From contig JAQBWV010000029.1 in assembly GCA_027624335.1 (NCBI GenBank), forward strand, positions 1 through 41,556: DNA of 41,556 bases, written 5' to 3'. This DNA comes from Planctomycetota bacterium. GTDB taxonomy: Bacteria; Planctomycetota; Planctomycetia; Planctomycetales; Planctomycetaceae. Made by a program: the position numbers and the translations under genes. The notes under the pieces were generated by a model, which saw only the letters and a program-made list of their open reading frames with translations, was not told the origin of the DNA and did not search any database. This document shows positions 33,258 to 41,556 of this stretch, in pieces (positions within the stretch are counted from its first letter, which is position 1; each line of letters begins with the position of its first letter).

Positions 33258-33890
33258 CTACTGGTTCATCGCCAGACCGTCTGAGACGGAATTCGTAATC
33301 ATTGCCTGTGACCGCACATCGAAATACGGGCGACCGCGAGTGGAATCCGCCTGGAGTCGTGGGTTGTCAGACAGACACATCTGGGCCTGGTAATCAAACC
33401 AGTGCGGGTTTTCACTCTCAAACCGTCCGTCGGGCGCCAGAACCCGCCGAATATGGAAGTACGAATGCGGGTCTTTGGGTCCCGGATAACGTTGAGCCCA
33501 CAACTCGTCAGGCAAATTAAACTTCTTCGCCCAGACTTCCTGCACGACGAACAATTGACGCATGGGTTCGTGATCTGAATAACGCAAAGTATTCTGAGCC
33601 AGCGCCGCTGCGTGCATCGAAAATGGGTCGTAGTGATGGCGGGCAAGATTGCCGAACGGCTGATAATCTCCCCACGGCCCTGGAGCGAGTTCGTAGTATT
33701 TCCCGCTCTCGCCCTGCCCAATGACGTGAGTTCGTTCCTCGTAGGCCGACCATCCGCAGAACATGTCCCACACAATGAAATACATCGTGGGATGCGAATT
33801 GGTTTTATAATTCAACGCGTGCGATCCGAGCCCAGCCCCGAGCAGTCCGAGGTAGCCAACGATGATCCCGACAGCGAATAATCGCTTCAT
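33258..33890 (-). CDS. Membrane-anchored partner of the HTTM protein, unknown function
   Basis: The ATG at 33890 (AGGAG about 10 nt upstream; 210 aa) begins MKRLFAVGIIVGYLGLLGAGLGSHA, one N-terminal membrane anchor or signal. The remaining 185 residues are aromatic- and His-rich (YFIVWDMFCGWSAYEERTH, GPWGDYQPFGNLARHHYDPF, DPHSYFHIRRVL) and should face outside. I do not recognise a family. Its position directly upstream of the HTTM gene on the same strand suggests the two form one unit, perhaps as substrate or accessory subunit. Confidence 0.8.
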   Translation of the reverse strand: MKRLFAVGIIVGYLGLLGAGLGSHALNYKTNSHPTMYFIVWDMFCGWSAYEERTHVIGQGESGKYYELAPGPWGDYQPFGNLARHHYDPFSMHAAALAQNTLRYSDHEPMRQLFVVQEVWAKKFNLPDELWAQRYPGPKDPHSYFHIRRVLAPDGRFESENPHWFDYQAQMCLSDNPRLQADSTRGRPYFDVRSQAMITNSVSDGLAMNQ

Positions 33891-34199
33891 TCCGTCACTC
33901 CTTTGACGACACAAACCGAGAAGTCGCGAGACTATGCGTCAGCTCTGAAAACAGGTCAAGATGTGATTCCGCTTGAGCCACTGTGAACAAAGACGGTACT
34001 CGGACGACGATTCGACCGTTTGACCCGTTCACCATTCAAGTAGATACTCGCCAGAATGAGGTTTTCAGTTTCCTATTGCGTGAGTTAAGAGCTGACAGGA
34101 CGCCGACTGCTATGCGGAAGGGCGGAAGGGCTGAGGATTCGGAATCCTTCGTCGCCTCGAGAAGTCAACTTCGATAGTCAACAACAAGGGGTCCAGATC
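33891..34199. promoter_or_regulatory. Divergent promoter region; candidate sigma70 site for the sulfatase
   Basis: This 309-nt gap separates genes starting on opposite strands. A candidate plus-strand promoter is TTGACC (34020-34025), a 17-nt spacer, and GATACT (34043-34048), about 150 nt before the sulfatase ATG. The -35 fits consensus at 5 of 6 and the -10 at 4 of 6. A short GTG-initiated frame (33983-34177) shows no family features and I do not call it. Confidence 0.3.
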
Positions 34200-35645
34200 A
34201 TGTTCCTTTCCCTAAGACGTTCATTACCCGCAGCCCTGTGTTCTGCTGCCACGTTGATCTTCGGTGTCCTGCTGCCAGGGAGCCGCGTTTCTGCCGCCGA
34301 GGCTTCCCGTCCGAACATCATCTACATCATGGTTGACGATCTCGGTTATGGAGACCTCGGCTGTTACGGCCAGGAAGTCATTAAAACGCCAAACCTCGAC
34401 GGGATGGCTGCCGAGGGAATGCGTCTGACCGATCACTACGCTGGCCACACGGTGTGTCGACCATCGCGACTGGTGCTGTGGCTCGGACAGCACGTGGGGC
34501 ATACCGGATTGACCGGGAATCGTCCTCGAAGCCTGACTTCAACTGAGCAGACCGTTGCACGAGTCCTCAAAAACTCCGGGTATGCAACCGGCGGAGTTGG
34601 TAAGTGGGCTCTCGGACATGTTGAAGAACCATCTGAGGTGAACAACCCCGGGCATCCGAATAAGAACGGGTTTGACTACTGGTTTGGATACCTTAACCAA
34701 AGCAACGCCCACAACTTCTATCCGACGTTCTTGTGGGAGAACGACAAGCAGGTTTCGCTGCCAGGCAACGTCATCGATCCCAACCCTGAAGGTCGCGGAC
34801 GCGTCTCTTCGAAACGAGTCAGTTACTCACACGACTTCATGACCGACGCGGCTTTCCGCTTTGTCCGCGACAATAAGGACCACCCGTTTCTGCTCCACAT
34901 TCACTGGACGATTCCGCACGCGAATAATGAAGGCGGCCGAGTCCACGGCGACGGCATGGAGATTCCCAGTTACGGGATCTACGCGGACAAGGAATGGCCA
35001 AATCCCGAGAAGGGGTTTGCGGCAATGATCACCCACATGGACGCCGATGTCGGCCGACTGTTCAAACTCCTCAAGGAGCTGAACCTCAACGAGAACACGC
35101 TTGTCGTTTTCACTTCAGACAACGGCCCACACAACGAAGGCGGCCACAATCACGAGTACTTCAACTCCAACGGTCCGCTCAAGGGTTTCAAACGGTCGAT
35201 GCACGAAGGCGGGTACCGAGTTCCAATGATCGCCCGCTGGCCCGGAAAAATCGCCGCTGGCACGATTTCAGATCATCCGTGCGGAAGTTATGACTTCCTC
35301 GCTACCGCCTGTGAATTGACGGGAGCCAACACTCCCCCCAACCTCGACAGCATTTCTTACCTGCCAATTCTTCTGGGCCAGCCCGAAAAACAGCAGCAGC
35401 ACGAGTACCTCTACTGCGCGAGTCAGGAAGGCGAAACATCCGTCGGAGTCCGATATGGAAACTGGAAGCTGGTCAGATACAACGCCGTGAAGAACGCGCC
35501 GAAGAAAGCGAAGGCTCCTGCAAGCCCGGACTGGCGTCTTTACGATCTGAAAAAAGATATCGGCGAGGAACACAACATCGCCGACGAACATCCCGAGGTC
35601 GTCGACCGGATTCTCGCCCTTCTCAAGCGCGACGGACTGCTGTAA
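34200..35645 (+). CDS. Secreted Cys-type arylsulfatase
   Basis: A 481-aa protein with a signal peptide (about 1-33, ending VSAAEA). RPNIIYIMVDDLGYGDLGCYG carries the metal-binding D46 and D47. The signature C86-R-P-S-R90 marks the Cys converted to formylglycine. The later metal site is VVFTSDNGPHNEGGH (about 302-316), with N and D as in most arylsulfatases, and the C-terminal subdomain includes VRYGNWKLVRY. It is longer in the arylsulfatase A-like way and unlike the first sulfatase in loops, so the substrates probably differ. AAGGGG precedes the ATG. A ceramidase-like gene follows 62 nt later. Confidence 0.95.
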   Translation: MFLSLRRSLPAALCSAATLIFGVLLPGSRVSAAEASRPNIIYIMVDDLGYGDLGCYGQEVIKTPNLDGMAAEGMRLTDHYAGHTVCRPSRLVLWLGQHVGHTGLTGNRPRSLTSTEQTVARVLKNSGYATGGVGKWALGHVEEPSEVNNPGHPNKNGFDYWFGYLNQSNAHNFYPTFLWENDKQVSLPGNVIDPNPEGRGRVSSKRVSYSHDFMTDAAFRFVRDNKDHPFLLHIHWTIPHANNEGGRVHGDGMEIPSYGIYADKEWPNPEKGFAAMITHMDADVGRLFKLLKELNLNENTLVVFTSDNGPHNEGGHNHEYFNSNGPLKGFKRSMHEGGYRVPMIARWPGKIAAGTISDHPCGSYDFLATACELTGANTPPNLDSISYLPILLGQPEKQQQHEYLYCASQEGETSVGVRYGNWKLVRYNAVKNAPKKAKAPASPDWRLYDLKKDIGEEHNIADEHPEVVDRILALLKRDGLL

Positions 35646-35707
35646 TCGCCCGCCCGAAACCTGATTCACTTAATCTACTTCACTGTACTTGATGCGAGAA
35701 ACGGGCC

Positions 35708-37132
35708 ATGCAGGAAATCAATTTGAACTACTGGCGAACACTCATTGCAACCCTGCTGCTGGCCTGGCTTTCAACAGTGTCTGCTGTTGCTGACGGCCCG
35801 GCGGAGCCTGTCTGGAAGGCGGGAGTAAGCAGCGTGAAGATCACTCCGGATGGACCGGCATGGATGGCTGGTTACGCGTCTCGTGACAAGCCGTCAGATG
35901 GCGTCGAACTGGATTTGTACGCCAAGTCTCTTGTCGTGCAGGATGGCTCTGGAGAGACACTGGTCGTCGTCACTCTCGATCTGATCAGCGTGCCGGGGCC
36001 TTTACGAAAATTCGTCGAACAGAAACTTGCAGAAACGCGAGGTCTCAAACCTGCCAATCTGTTGTTGAATTGTTCTCACACGCACAGCGGTCCAGAGATT
36101 CGGACCACCGATTCCGCACGAAGCGGTCTGGAACCCGAACGTCGGCAGCAGGCGATCGCGTATGTTGAAAGTCTGCAGAAACGAATTCTGTCGTCCATTG
36201 ATGCCGCCTTTGTGAAGCTGGCTCCGGCCAGACTTTCGTTCCAGAAAGCTCGAGCGGGCTTCGCCATGAATCGCCGTCTGGCTTCGGAACAGGGTTATCG
36301 CAACAGCCCGAATCCTGACGGGCGAGTCGACCACGACGTGCCGCTGCTTCGAGTTGAGGATGCCACAGGAGCCATCAAAGCCATCGTTTTCGGATATGCC
36401 TGCCACAACACAACGCTGAGCTTCTATCAGATGAATGGTGACTACGCGGGCTACGCTCAGCAGTATCTCGAAGAGGCTCATCCAGGTATCGTGGCCATGT
36501 TCATGATGGGTTGCGGCGGCGACCAGAATCCGTATCCCCGTCGAAAACTGGAACTCGCCAAACAACATGGTCGTACGCTGGCAACAGCCGTCGAGGCCGG
36601 ACTTGAAACTCCCAAACGCGAAATTTCAGGTTCACTCAAAGTCACCTTCCAGACTGCTGATCTGGAGTACGCTGACGCCCCTGCGAAGGACGAGTTGCTT
36701 CAACGCGCCCAGTCAACCAGCGAGCACGAGAAAAAGTACGCGGAACGCCTGCTCAACGAACTTGAGAACGGCACGCTGTTAACGAGCTATCCGGCACCCA
36801 TACAGGTCGTGAGGTTTGGCGACGCGATCCTGTTCGTCGCGCTGCCGGGTGAAACGGTTGTGGACTACTCGCTGCGTATCAAGCGGGAAAACCAACTGCC
36901 CGGTGGCCCGGATGTCTGGGTGGCTGGTTACTCCAACGATGTCTTCGCCTACATCCCCAGCCTCCGCGTCCTGCTGGAAGGCGGATACGAAGCTGGCGGC
37001 GCGATGCAGTACATGACGACTGTTATTCAGCCCGGAGCATTCGCCCCCAACGTCGAAGACCTGCTGATGAAAAGCGTCAACCAGCTGATCAAGGCAACAG
37101 CTCTTGAACTGCCAGTTTCCACAAGCGAGTGA
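35708..37132 (+). CDS. Neutral/alkaline ceramidase-like exported hydrolase
   Basis: A 474-aa protein with an N-terminal signal (about 8-28, TLIATLLLAWLSTVSAVA). The ceramidase-type opening is WKAGVSSVKITPDGPAWMAGYASR (split near 36-59). Zinc-site motif NCSHTHSGPE (121-130, with H124 and H126) and the later FGYACHNTT (His near 233) are family metal ligands. MGCGGDQNPYPRR and VWVAGYSNDVFAYIPS also fit. Planctomycete members are abundant and many probably act on amide or ester bonds other than ceramide. Being next to a sulfatase, it may be part of sulfated lipid or glycan breakdown; this is inference. Confidence 0.9.
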   Translation: MQEINLNYWRTLIATLLLAWLSTVSAVADGPAEPVWKAGVSSVKITPDGPAWMAGYASRDKPSDGVELDLYAKSLVVQDGSGETLVVVTLDLISVPGPLRKFVEQKLAETRGLKPANLLLNCSHTHSGPEIRTTDSARSGLEPERRQQAIAYVESLQKRILSSIDAAFVKLAPARLSFQKARAGFAMNRRLASEQGYRNSPNPDGRVDHDVPLLRVEDATGAIKAIVFGYACHNTTLSFYQMNGDYAGYAQQYLEEAHPGIVAMFMMGCGGDQNPYPRRKLELAKQHGRTLATAVEAGLETPKREISGSLKVTFQTADLEYADAPAKDELLQRAQSTSEHEKKYAERLLNELENGTLLTSYPAPIQVVRFGDAILFVALPGETVVDYSLRIKRENQLPGGPDVWVAGYSNDVFAYIPSLRVLLEGGYEAGGAMQYMTTVIQPGAFAPNVEDLLMKSVNQLIKATALELPVSTSE

Positions 37133-37145
37133 CAGCAGCGCTGAG

Positions 37146-38234
37146 TTACCAGCGTTCCACCGGGCCGTTCGGAACGCTTACGAGCGCCGTCGCAACAGTG
37201 GAGCTTCGTTCGCCATGCCGGGAAAGGACTTCGTCTGCGATCGTTTCGAACTCGCTGATCGACTCGAATCGCCGCAGTCGGTCTTCGAGGTCTTCAGGAA
37301 TCCCGAGTCGAGCTCCGTACCACCCGGCGAACTTGCGAAACAGTTTGCAACTGTAGTCGTCGTGCTGTTCGGTCATCAGTCGAAAGTGGCGTCGCAAAAA
37401 CTGAATCTGCTCTTCGGCAGTCGGCTCGAAGTTCCAGTCGGCGTTCTGCGAAGCCAGCTCGAGACGCCTGAAGATCCAGGGGTCAAGCATGGCCCCACGA
37501 CCAATGGCAATCGCCGAGCATCCCGTTGCCGCCTGCATCGCGGTCGCGTCCTCGACACTTCTGACATCACCGTTACCGACGACGGGAATCTGCTGCACGG
37601 CTTCTACGACCGATCGAATCCCTTCCATGTCGACAGTTCCACTGAATCCCTGCGCGCGAGTTCGACCGTGGATCGTAATCGCCGCCACACCAAGATTTTC
37701 GAACGCTGCAGCCAGTCTGGGGGCGGTCAAAGAATCCCGATCCCAACCCAGTCGCATTTTGACAGTGACCGGAAGCGCGACGGCATCCACAACTCGAGAC
37801 ACCAGTTCGCAAGCGCCATCGAACTCGCAGGCGATTCTCGCACCGCCGCCCTGTCCGTTCACTTTGGCCATCGGGCAGCCCATGTTGATATCAACACCTT
37901 CGTAACCATGATCTTCCAGCCAGACCGCAGCCGCGGCCAGGACATCGGGCTTACTTCCGAAGATCTGAATCGACAGAGGTCGATCGGCATTGCTGGTCGC
38001 GATCAGCTCAAGTGATTTTCGGTTCTCGGACAACAGCGACGTGGCATGAACAAGGTCTGTTGTCGCCAGCCCCATGCCGCCCAGTTCACGAATCGCCGTG
38101 CGGAACGCAAGGTGCGTGTAACCAGCCAGCGGCGCGAGGAAGAACCGCGACGGCAATGCCCGATTTCCAATCCGTAGTTCACCAGGCAAGAGAGTGCAGC
38201 GTGGTGCAACTTGAGAGAGATGACCGTTCAGCAT
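37146..38234 (-). CDS. dusB: tRNA-dihydrouridine synthase (DusB-like)
   Basis: A 362-aa flavoenzyme that reduces uridines in the tRNA D-loop with NADPH and FMN. The TIM barrel begins FFLAPLAGYTHLAFR (31-45), where most Dus enzymes read APMAGVTD. The catalytic Cys is C120 in VDINMGCPMAKVNGQGGGA (115-133, shown in part). FMN-phosphate motifs are VKMRLGW (about 163-169), ITIHGRT (near 192) and VVGNGDVRSV (about 224-233), followed by AIAIGRGAMLDPWIF. The C-terminal helical domain (about 280-345) is present. It is convergent with the ceramidase gene, only 13 nt apart. The B subtype is a family inference. Confidence 0.9.
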   Translation of the reverse strand: MLNGHLSQVAPRCTLLPGELRIGNRALPSRFFLAPLAGYTHLAFRTAIRELGGMGLATTDLVHATSLLSENRKSLELIATSNADRPLSIQIFGSKPDVLAAAAVWLEDHGYEGVDINMGCPMAKVNGQGGGARIACEFDGACELVSRVVDAVALPVTVKMRLGWDRDSLTAPRLAAAFENLGVAAITIHGRTRAQGFSGTVDMEGIRSVVEAVQQIPVVGNGDVRSVEDATAMQAATGCSAIAIGRGAMLDPWIFRRLELASQNADWNFEPTAEEQIQFLRRHFRLMTEQHDDYSCKLFRKFAGWYGARLGIPEDLEDRLRRFESISEFETIADEVLSRHGERSSTVATALVSVPNGPVERW

Positions 38235-38390
38235 GAGGCAACGATTACAGGATGGATTCAGAATAAGTGAGTAGCGACGACGTAAACTTTCAGGCGATAT
38301 CAGAGCGAGTTAGGAGTCCGGACACAGAGCAAACGCCTGCTCCGGTCGAGGTCGAGTTGCCAATTGCCTTTCTGCGAGGGTCGTGAAATG

Positions 38391-39449
38391 CTACTGCCGA
38401 GGTCGGTAGTTGTCCTTCCCTGGAATCTTTGTCCGGATACTGACCAGCAGAGTGCCGCAAGCGACAAACAGTGTCTTCAGGTCGGAACCACCAAAGGTGC
38501 AGTTGGTGATGGTATCTTCGGGCGTTTCCATGAACGCCAGCAGTTTGCCCTGAGGGGACACCACGTGAATGCCCGGTTTCGTGTCGAGCGTTTCACTGGT
38601 CTTTCTCGTGGCATGCAGACCGGCAGCAACGTACAGGTTGCCTTGCGAGTCGATACACATCCCGTCTCCGCTGCGTCCCGGATAGAAGTCGATCAGCGTC
38701 CGTCGATTGCTCAACGAGCCGTCGGGAAGCAGATTAAAGGCGAGGATGTTTCGATTCCGATCCGCTTCCGGATGCGCCTCGATCAGGTACAGCGTCCGAT
38801 TGTCTGGCGAGATCACGATGCCGTTGGGCATGTGAATGTCAGGCCATTTGAGCAACTGCGTCAGCGTGCGGTCGGAGTCGATCCGGTACACGGCGTTGAC
38901 GTTGCCCTTCGTTGGATCTTCACCACCGGGACGTGATGTGAAATAGATGCGGCCTGAAGCGTCGCAGCAGAGGTCGTTCGGAGAGGCCAGTGGAAACCCG
39001 TTGTAACTGTCTGCGAGAACTGTGACCTCGCCGGACTTCATATTGGTGCGGGTAACGCGTCCGACTCCGCCCTCGCAGGCCAGCAGGCTGCCGTCGGGTT
39101 CAAAGTAGAGGCCATTGGCGGCGTTGGAATTCTCACGAAACACGGTCAAAGACGTGCCGTCCCACTTGAGGATTCTGTTTGCGGCCACGTTCGTGAAGTA
39201 GAGATTCCCGTGCGCGTCCGCGGCGGGGCCCTCCGTGAAGACTTTCGAATTCTCAATTTTCGCGAGAACTTTCAGGTCGCTGAGATAACGACTTGAATCC
39301 AGGCCGACGTACTCATCAGCGACTCCCGCCGCCATCAGAATGCTCTGCGGGAACGCAGCGAACGCACCTGCCGCAGTGATGCGGCGTAAGACATCGCGTC
39401 GACTGATGTCGTTGCATGGCTTCGTAACAGTTTGAAGGTGACTTCTCAT
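38391..39449 (-). CDS. SMP-30/gluconolactonase-like beta-propeller with Tat-like signal
   Basis: A 352-aa protein. The N terminus has a twin-arginine motif, SRRDVLRRITAAGAFAAFP (17-35), so Tat export is likely. The six-bladed propeller region has repeated family segments FTEGPAADAHGNLYFTNV (about 71-88, Glu as metal ligand), AASPNDLCCDASGRIYFTSR-like residues near 154-170, MPNGIVISPDNRTLYLIE (about 207-224) and GRSGDGMCIDSQGNLYVA. Glu, Asn and Asp ligands for one divalent metal are in place, suggesting a lactonase acting on sugar lactones. GGAG lies upstream of the ATG. It is on the same strand as nadC and dus. Confidence 0.9.
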   Translation of the reverse strand: MRSHLQTVTKPCNDISRRDVLRRITAAGAFAAFPQSILMAAGVADEYVGLDSSRYLSDLKVLAKIENSKVFTEGPAADAHGNLYFTNVAANRILKWDGTSLTVFRENSNAANGLYFEPDGSLLACEGGVGRVTRTNMKSGEVTVLADSYNGFPLASPNDLCCDASGRIYFTSRPGGEDPTKGNVNAVYRIDSDRTLTQLLKWPDIHMPNGIVISPDNRTLYLIEAHPEADRNRNILAFNLLPDGSLSNRRTLIDFYPGRSGDGMCIDSQGNLYVAAGLHATRKTSETLDTKPGIHVVSPQGKLLAFMETPEDTITNCTFGGSDLKTLFVACGTLLVSIRTKIPGKDNYRPRQ

Positions 39450-39564
39450 CAGGTGGCTCCGGTTGTTTTATCACGTTGCTGTCGTTTGGCCCCAACACCT
39501 TCGTGCAGACGCTGGGTCGAACATCTGTCGGACACTCGGTCAATGATCAATTCATGTGGCGAAG

Positions 39565-40464
39565 TCAGCCGATATGGTGAAAATCGAAACCCAGATCGAA
39601 ACACCGTGCGGAGTGTGTCAATGCTCCGATGCTGATACGCTCGACGCCAGTTTCGGCGATCGTTCGCACAGTTCCCAGCGTTACTCCTCCCGATGCTTCC
39701 AGCAGGACTCGCGGCGCGATTTCGTTTCGCAATCGTACTGCTCGAGTCAGTTGGTCTGGCGTCATATTGTCGAGCAGTACGATGTCCGGCTGACCATCCA
39801 GGACGTCTCTTAACTGCTCCAGCGTGTCGACTTCGAATTCGACGGAAACTCCCGGCGGCGCACCGGCTCTCGCCTGTCGCACCGCGTCGGCCAATCGAGA
39901 ATTTCCGACGAGCCGGGACCAGGCAGCGATATGGTTGTCTTTCACGAGAACGCCGTCAAAAAGTCCCATCCTATGATTCGTGCCGCCTCCGGCACGCACG
40001 GCGTACTTTGCGAGACTCCGCCACCCCGGCAGCGTTTTCCTCGTGTCAAGAATCGTGGCTGCTGTTCCGTGAACGGCATCGACGAACTCGCGAGTCAGAC
40101 TGGCGATCCCGCTGAGGTGACTGAGAAAGTTAAGAACGGTGCGCTCACCAATCAGAATCCCAGAAAGTGGTCCGGCGGCCCGAGCGACTATCTGCCCTGG
40201 TTGCACCAGCGTTCCGTCCGGAACTTCTGGAACCCAACCGACCAATGGATCCACCTGGTCGAAGACGAGCTCCCCAATTACCAGCCCCGCGACGATTCCA
40301 GCCTCTCTCGCGACAACCAGAACTTCGGCGCGGTCTGCAGGACCAATCAGGGCGTCGCACGTCAAATCGCCAATACCGGCCAGGTCTTCCTGAAGAGCCA
40401 GTTCGATCAATCGATTCGCGGCTTCGCGATCGGCGTTCGAGAATTCAGATCTGGAATTCGTCAC
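39565..40464 (-). CDS. nadC: Nicotinate-nucleotide pyrophosphorylase (carboxylating)
   Basis: A 299-aa quinolinate phosphoribosyltransferase, which makes nicotinate mononucleotide from quinolinate and PRPP in de novo NAD synthesis. The start is GTG at 40464. Motifs in order: ALQEDLAGIGDLTCDALI (27-44), ERTVLNFLSHLSGIA (about 107-121), LDTRKTLPGWR (about 139-149), AGGGTNHRMGLFDGVLVKDNH (near 158-178, shown by its core) with the active-site Arg, His and Lys, VEFEVDTLEQ (about 204-213), and ASGGVTLGTVR (about 251-261). The family's length and all key residues are present. No nadA or nadB is in the window. Confidence 0.96.
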   Translation of the reverse strand: MTNSRSEFSNADREAANRLIELALQEDLAGIGDLTCDALIGPADRAEVLVVAREAGIVAGLVIGELVFDQVDPLVGWVPEVPDGTLVQPGQIVARAAGPLSGILIGERTVLNFLSHLSGIASLTREFVDAVHGTAATILDTRKTLPGWRSLAKYAVRAGGGTNHRMGLFDGVLVKDNHIAAWSRLVGNSRLADAVRQARAGAPPGVSVEFEVDTLEQLRDVLDGQPDIVLLDNMTPDQLTRAVRLRNEIAPRVLLEASGGVTLGTVRTIAETGVERISIGALTHSARCFDLGFDFHHIG

Positions 40465-40521
40465 AGAGACTGCCTGCAGGATTTTTCCCCGGTTAAGCGA
40501 GCGAGCTCAACATTCACGCGA

Positions 40522-41205
40522 TCAGAACTGCGTTGTGTCGAACGAATCCGGTGCGATCGGAGGCGGTGGATTCTGGGAGTCTCTCACTTTCCTCTGATAC
40601 TGTTCCCACGAGTGCTTCAGCGACTCCAGCAATCGAGGCACGTTCGGAGCCGACAGGAAGACTCGACTGGAAACAACCGACTTCGGGAAAAATGTAGTAA
40701 TAAAGTCGAATGAAAACTCGGTCGGAGTGTGCCCGATCATGACGGCGTTGGCATAAGCACCACTCATTTCAGTCTGCCCCCACTTGAGCTGCTCGTACAA
40801 CTCCTGAGCATTAACCTGTGGCTGCGGCTGGCCTGGCTTTGGCTGCGCGGCGTCCGGCAGTTTCGGCTCACCGAATTGTTTCCGGTAATTCGCAATGTTC
40901 TCGGTAAGTGCCTGGATCATCCGCGGGACCACCGGCGGCGGGATCACGACACGCGCAGCGACCTGGTGCGGCCGAGTCATTCTCAAAAGAAAATCGATCA
41001 CAAACTCGTGCGATCCGTTCAGCACGACAGCTCCCGTACTGAAGACGCCCCGAGCGACCTTTTCGGGAACAAGTGCCCCAATCTGGCTGTGCTGGATTTC
41101 CTGGCTCTGAACGTCCGGATTTTTCCCCGCTTCATCGCCCGATCCAGCGCCGGAATTCTCGCCGTTCGAATTCTCCGGTGGAGTGAAATCGAAGTCGTCA
41201 TTCAT
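40522..41205 (-). CDS. Tandem DUF3467-like protein
   Basis: The ATG at 41205 gives 227 aa (MNDDFDFTPPENSNGEN); a GTG at 41271 is less likely. An acidic, disordered N-terminal segment (1-50) is followed by two related halves. The first, about 55-120, has GVFSTGAVVLNGSHEFVIDFLL and ends VVIPPPVVPRMIQAL. The second, about 160-215, has MSGAYANAVMIGHTPTEFSFDFI and ends VFLSAPNVPRLLESL. Both have the DUF3467 pattern of a beta strand with an N/T-x-x-E-F-x-x-D-F core and a later R-x-x-x-(S/P)xxxxxRLLxxL helix. A Pro/Gln-rich linker joins them. There is no signal peptide, so it is cytoplasmic. The function of the family is unknown. Confidence 0.82.
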   Translation of the reverse strand: MNDDFDFTPPENSNGENSGAGSGDEAGKNPDVQSQEIQHSQIGALVPEKVARGVFSTGAVVLNGSHEFVIDFLLRMTRPHQVAARVVIPPPVVPRMIQALTENIANYRKQFGEPKLPDAAQPKPGQPQPQVNAQELYEQLKWGQTEMSGAYANAVMIGHTPTEFSFDFITTFFPKSVVSSRVFLSAPNVPRLLESLKHSWEQYQRKVRDSQNPPPPIAPDSFDTTQF

Positions 41206-41556
41206 AACATTTTGCGCCGTAAATAATTGCGTGAGTGGGGGAAGTTTCAGGCCAATCCCGCGACTACTCACTCACAGAAGCAGACATATCCGCTGCAGAT
41301 AAAACCAATTCCAACAAAAAACGTCATGCCTTCAGGTGAAACCATTCATCCCCACAGGTGACGCCTCGCGTGCGTTCCTCGAACCCAGCGAGACGCAAAC
41401 TGCAATGCAGTCGGCAGGAACCGGTCCACCAAAAAGCTCGTGTTCGCTGACAAACCCGGAGTTTGCACAGACCAACCGAGGCCCGTCAACTGTGGTTCCC
41501 GGAAGTTTGATCATCCAGCACAACGGGTTGCGGAAATGCCGTAACGTCTGACTCTA
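41206..41556. other. Right-edge stretch without a supported gene
   Basis: This holds the upstream region of the DUF3467-like gene. Short overlapping frames on both strands (41332-41523 minus and 41336-41551 plus) show no recognisable family, and neither has a clear ribosome-binding site. One could be part of a gene continuing beyond the window, which I cannot decide. Confidence 0.4.

Noticed and set aside
33983-34177. 64-aa GTG-initiated frame in the divergent region
   Set aside because: It has no ribosome-binding site or family features and overlaps the best candidate promoter.
37104-38015. 303-aa plus-strand open frame
   Set aside because: It is antisense to the dus gene and shows Ser/Arg-rich shadow composition.
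39931-40713. 260-aa plus-strand open frame
   Set aside because: It is antisense to nadC and the start of the DUF3467-like gene.

Overview
The window looks like a chromosomal piece of a planctomycete (phylum Planctomycetota, probably order Planctomycetales). The basis is the gene content: two secreted Cys-type sulfatases, a neutral-ceramidase-like enzyme, a DUF1549/DUF1553 protein with its CTQCH motif, a six-heme cytochrome with a planctomycete-type N-terminal heme domain, SMP-30 and Gfo/Idh/MocA enzymes, an HTTM (vitamin K carboxylase-like) membrane protein and an NfeD/FloA pair. Base composition is moderately GC-rich and even. I see no transposase, integrase, phage gene, CRISPR array, tRNA or rRNA gene.

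Layout. 1-533: no convincing gene, but paired hairpins in the leader of the first gene. 534-2306 (+): a protein with four zinc ribbons. 2427-9530 (-): a small membrane protein, floA and nfeD; a long composite palindrome; a Tat-exported sulfite-oxidase-like enzyme; then a DUF2157-type membrane protein translationally coupled to a GDYxxLxY protein. 9709-13364 (-): a six-heme cytochrome overlapping a beta-barrel gene. 13808-14914 (-): a Gfo/Idh/MocA oxidoreductase, divergent from 15121-17752 (+), pgk followed 7 nt later by a sulfatase. 17753-18273: a gene-poor stretch ending in a very strong UUCG terminator. 18274-26570 (+): aldo/keto reductase, GntP-type permease, MFS transporter, CinA, a second long palindrome, and the DUF1549/DUF1553 protein. 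26649-30349 (-): an apparent operon of FHA-GAF-class III cyclase, metallo-beta-lactamase-fold phosphodiesterase and murG. 30350-31150: a third palindrome and a structured leader. 31151-31495 (+): a small hypothetical gene with its own terminator. 31646-33890 (-): the HTTM protein and its partner. 34200-37132 (+): sulfatase and ceramidase. 37146-41205 (-): dus, an SMP-30-like protein, nadC and a tandem DUF3467-like protein.

How the parts may work together. The GntP and MFS carriers with the aldo/keto reductase suggest uptake and oxidation or reduction of sugar acids, and the sulfatases and ceramidase suggest use of sulfated polysaccharide or lipid. The cytochrome and beta-barrel pair looks like an envelope electron-transfer module. 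The most novel arrangement is the cyclase / cyclic-nucleotide-phosphodiesterase-like / MurG operon. It would place synthesis and breakdown of a cyclic nucleotide beside the last cytoplasmic step of peptidoglycan precursor synthesis, and the cyclase lacks both residues that normally select the purine base. Family names come from recognising motifs in the sequence; no database search was run.
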